A DNA stretch of 14,283 bases from Candidatus Helarchaeota archaeon (GTDB lineage Archaea > Asgardarchaeota > Lokiarchaeia > Helarchaeales > HEL-GB-A), in the NCBI GenBank assembly GCA_013375455.1, contig JABXJT010000112.1, positions 1-14,283 of the forward strand, written 5' to 3'. The notes below the pieces were generated by a model that was not told the DNA's origin, searched no databases, and saw only the letters and a list, made by a program, of their open reading frames with translations. The first letter of the stretch is position 1; the number at the start of each line of letters is the position of its first letter. Shown one piece after another: positions 11,776 through 14,283 of this stretch. The translations under genes were made by a program, and so were the position numbers.

Positions 11776-12864
11776 TTGCAAAATATTTTTAAAAATTCCT
11801 TTCCGTTTTCAAAAACAGCAGCTGAGCACTTAAAAGAACTAGACATAGATATCCGAACTTTACCAATTGATTTTCCAACTTCGTTTAAAGAAGCATATAA
11901 ACGTGTTCAGGATTTAATCGAGAACAATGTAATTCCTGAGAAAGTCGATACATCCTTAACCTCACAAGAAATTCTAATTTACGCCATAATGCGTGTTTTT
12001 ATTGAAATTCTTAATGAGGATCTCCTTAGGAACCGTTTTGCAGAAGCTTATTCTAAGCGAACAGAAACACTTCTTCTTACAAAAGACTCAAAAACTATTA
12101 TGAAATTGGCATCAAAGACTTTTAATTGGGAATTATTAGAAGAGGAATATGAATCTACAAGAAAATATGAATGGAAATTGAGATTTAATTACTTTTTAGA
12201 AGTTGCACCCAGCTTAATGGCAAATGATTGGAAATTAATTAATCAAGAACTGCATAATGGATGGATTTCATTAACAAAAGAAAAGGTTATCCGACTTCTC
12301 GCGGAAAAGACTAAATCATATGTTTTAAGACGAAAAATTTCCCGTGAAGAAATTCCAAAGTTACCAGCAATTTATGATTCATATTTAGAAGACTTGAATT
12401 TAAAAATAGGCGCTTTAAAGAAAAGATTTGAGGCCCAAAGAGTTTATTCCGATGAAGTAATGAAAAGCGCCTACCCTCCTTGCATTAATTCCGTCCTTAA
12501 AAAGGCAGAGAAAGGTGAAAATTTAACTCATACAGAACGTCTATTCTTAACATTTTTTCTATTAAATATAGGACATCCTGTCTCTGAAGTTGTAGATGTT
12601 TTTAAGAATCAACCAGATTTTAAAGAAGATATGACCCGTTATCAAGTTGAATTTGCTGCAGGAAAACGTGGAAGTGGAACAAAATACACATCGTTTGGTT
12701 GCCCAAAATTAATTTCCTATGGTGTATGTAAAAGAGAACTAGATCCTTGGTGTGCTATCGGCAAAGTTTTTAATAAAAAACCGTTTAAAAACCCTTTGAG
12801 CTATTATCGCGCCAAAATCTTTATAATTCAACGCGAAAAAGAACGTGAGAATGAACAATCATAA
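11776..12864 (+). CDS. priL: DNA primase large subunit PriL (Fe-S subunit)
   Basis: PriL is the regulatory subunit of the archaeal/eukaryotic-type primase, which makes primers with PriS. The 362-residue protein has a helical N-terminal part and a C-terminal iron-sulfur domain. Four cysteines are placed as in the family: C236 (YPPCIN), C309 (FGCPK), C318 (GVCKR) and C326 (PWCAIG), expected to hold a [4Fe-4S] cluster. Supporting family patterns are HTERLFLTFFLLNIG and YQVEFAAGKRGSGTKY near the cluster. The start is TTG at 11776, the only start consistent with the N-terminus (the next Met is at residue 72). It follows pcn closely and is probably cotranscribed. It overlaps the convergent priS end by six bases, so both subunit genes lie tail to tail. 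Confidence 0.94.
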   Translation: MQNIFKNSFPFSKTAAEHLKELDIDIRTLPIDFPTSFKEAYKRVQDLIENNVIPEKVDTSLTSQEILIYAIMRVFIEILNEDLLRNRFAEAYSKRTETLLLTKDSKTIMKLASKTFNWELLEEEYESTRKYEWKLRFNYFLEVAPSLMANDWKLINQELHNGWISLTKEKVIRLLAEKTKSYVLRRKISREEIPKLPAIYDSYLEDLNLKIGALKKRFEAQRVYSDEVMKSAYPPCINSVLKKAEKGENLTHTERLFLTFFLLNIGHPVSEVVDVFKNQPDFKEDMTRYQVEFAAGKRGSGTKYTSFGCPKLISYGVCKRELDPWCAIGKVFNKKPFKNPLSYYRAKIFIIQREKERENEQS

Positions 12865-14097
12865 AGTTGCTAAATCTTTGCATAATAGTAAAATAGCCGC
12901 ACTCATAGGTAGTTCCACGTATTCATCTTTGTATTTTCCGAAAGTTTCCTCTCCAATTCTGAATTGTGGCACTTCTTTCACGCGAATTTTTTTAGTGCCT
13001 TGGAAGACTTGAGTATGGGAAAATGGATCAAATTTCTCTAGTTCTTTTAAGGACAATTTTTTTACGAGGAATCCTGTTTTCCCGTGAAGACTCCCAGGAA
13101 GCCTGATTAATCGATGAATATCAATCGTTACTGGTTCATCAACTTTTCCACTATATTTTTTAACTGCAGTTTGAATGAGTTTATGCCATAATTTTTCTCC
13201 AATACGCTCAAAAGACCAAGATGGATTTTTAGAATTTAATTGAAAAATGATTTCCCTCCTGGCACTTTCAATATTAACGCTTTTAGTTAAAATTTTTTGA
13301 ATTTCATCCATAGAACTTTCTTCCAATAATTTAAGAACTAATCGGGCTATTCGCCCTCTCCATCCACTTTCATAAATGCTCGGCTTTTTCTGAGCTTTTG
13401 GATTTAATCCATGATAGCTTGGAACTAATCCTTTACCCGTGACATAATCCACTATCTCTCTCCGTGCATTTGAATCGAGTGTTCTCAGACTCTCATTTTC
13501 GATATGAATATGATATCCTCTCCGCCCAGAAAATACGATAAATAAATCTTTTTTTGGATTTAGACCAAAATCTTTAGAAAGAAAGTCTTCTATTATGAAA
13601 AATATTTCGGATTTTGCAATGCCCATGCACTTCTCGCATTCCCAGGTTTCCTCTTGAAAAGATTTTGAATCACATTTTTTGGATGGGCAAATAATAGGAG
13701 CGGTTCCAGTGTCTGAAGCACCACAAGATTTGCAAATCCATTTATCATGCTCTTTTTTACAAGGGGTAGGGATGTGATCAATATCTAAATCAAAAATCAA
13801 TTCACAATCAATATATTCTTTTAATTTCATATTGTGGGCGTTGGGAGTTTCATATCTAGCTGCTGAGCTGTAAATATGCCTAGGAATCTGTGAATTTATG
13901 TGATTTGCTAAATCTTCAAAATTGATAAACCCCACATGTCTGACAAATTTGTCATAATCCCAAAAAACAAACCCAAATTCACGGTGTTCGATATCTGAAG
14001 GACAATTCACTTTATTAAATTTTGTATTATAATAATTTTTAAACATTTGAGTTAAAAATTTTCGTCGATTTAGCTCTTTTTTATTCAAAACGCTCAC
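12859..14097 (-). CDS. priS: DNA primase catalytic subunit PriS
   Basis: The catalytic subunit of the archaeo-eukaryotic primase (AEP superfamily), 412 residues. LTQMFKNYYNTKF near the start and HREFGFVFWD are typical. The metal-binding DxD is IFDLDIDHI (D103, D105). SGRRGYHIHIE (190-200) is the conserved nucleotide-binding region. The third acidic residue is in TIDIHRLIRLPGSLHGKTG (D326, R329, H338). Between DxD and the core lies a zinc region that is larger than usual: C113, C122, C125, C137, C142, C154 and C157, with a duplicated look (WICKSC and WECEKC). The start is taken as GTG at 14097; Met18 is an alternative just before the conserved YY. It is convergent with priL and has its own promoter region to the right. 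Confidence 0.95.
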   Translation of the reverse strand: MSVLNKKELNRRKFLTQMFKNYYNTKFNKVNCPSDIEHREFGFVFWDYDKFVRHVGFINFEDLANHINSQIPRHIYSSAARYETPNAHNMKLKEYIDCELIFDLDIDHIPTPCKKEHDKWICKSCGASDTGTAPIICPSKKCDSKSFQEETWECEKCMGIAKSEIFFIIEDFLSKDFGLNPKKDLFIVFSGRRGYHIHIENESLRTLDSNARREIVDYVTGKGLVPSYHGLNPKAQKKPSIYESGWRGRIARLVLKLLEESSMDEIQKILTKSVNIESARREIIFQLNSKNPSWSFERIGEKLWHKLIQTAVKKYSGKVDEPVTIDIHRLIRLPGSLHGKTGFLVKKLSLKELEKFDPFSHTQVFQGTKKIRVKEVPQFRIGEETFGKYKDEYVELPMSAAILLLCKDLATL

Positions 14098-14144
14098 ATT
14101 TCGCTTTTAAACTGCAATTCAAATTCATTTGATGAGATTAATGT

Positions 14145-14161
14145 TTTATATGAAATATAAA
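14145..14161 (-). promoter_or_regulatory. Palindromic TATA region upstream of priS
   Basis: TTTATAT and ATATAAA form a perfect 7-base inverted repeat around GAA, 48-64 bases ahead of the priS GTG. Read on the minus strand it gives a TTTATATTT-type TATA box with a leader of roughly 30 bases. The symmetry may be chance in AT-rich DNA or may bind a dimeric regulator. Beyond it, to the window end, I see no gene. Confidence 0.4.
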
Positions 14162-14283
14162 AATCACATTTAATAAATTGGCGCACATTAATTATTCCGA
14201 TATAATTGATTTGTCAGGAGTAGAACCGCTTTTAAAATTTAATTTATACACCTGATAAGCCTGAAAAATTCCACAAAACATTG

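Noticed and set aside
1..14283. CRISPR array, tRNA or rRNA genes
   Set aside because: No regularly spaced repeats and no tRNA-like T-loop or anticodon pattern were seen on either strand.

Overview
This window looks like archaeal chromosome. It carries archaeal information-processing genes (both primase subunits, PCNA, L44e, S27e, the alpha subunit of aIF2), an archaeal PAC2-family protein, and a catalytic oligosaccharyltransferase subunit whose motifs read more like eukaryotic STT3 than typical euryarchaeal AglB. Together with AT-rich TATA-type promoters and an IS1341-type TnpB, this points to an archaeon, plausibly of the Asgard/TACK side. That placement is inference from motifs, not from a phylogeny.

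Left accessory part (1 to about 2650). The minus strand enters with the N-terminal end of a superfamily 2 helicase (1-495, incomplete, no ATG start). An AT-rich gap follows, then a plus-strand TnpB-type RNA-guided nuclease (740-2629). It has a SAP-like N-terminal extension and a rearranged RuvC active site. Strong hairpins sit at its 5' end (718-755) and 3' end (2560-2644), as expected for transposon ends and an omega-RNA. The helicase and tnpB segments look GC-richer than the rest of the window.

Glycosylation part (2724-8431). A very large STT3/AglB (1738 residues) has a normal membrane and catalytic core, then about 900 residues of Ig-like, sequon-rich repeats. One repeat is interrupted by a degenerate cupredoxin-like (NosZ/CuA-type) domain. 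Beyond its stop codon the repeat array continues in another frame to 8431, so the gene has been shortened by a frameshifting deletion or is read by an unknown recoding event.

Housekeeping part (8428-14283). A minus-strand translation cluster runs L44e - S27e - aIF2alpha - PAC2 family protein. NOP10, often found in this cluster in other archaea, is not there. Divergent to it, and separated by a 323-base intergenic region, are PCNA and PriL on the plus strand. PriS is on the minus strand, converging on priL with a six-base overlap. PCNA has an acidic C-terminal tail and PriS has an enlarged cysteine-rich zinc region. PCNA and both primase subunits act together at the replication fork, while the opposite operon serves ribosome assembly and translation initiation.
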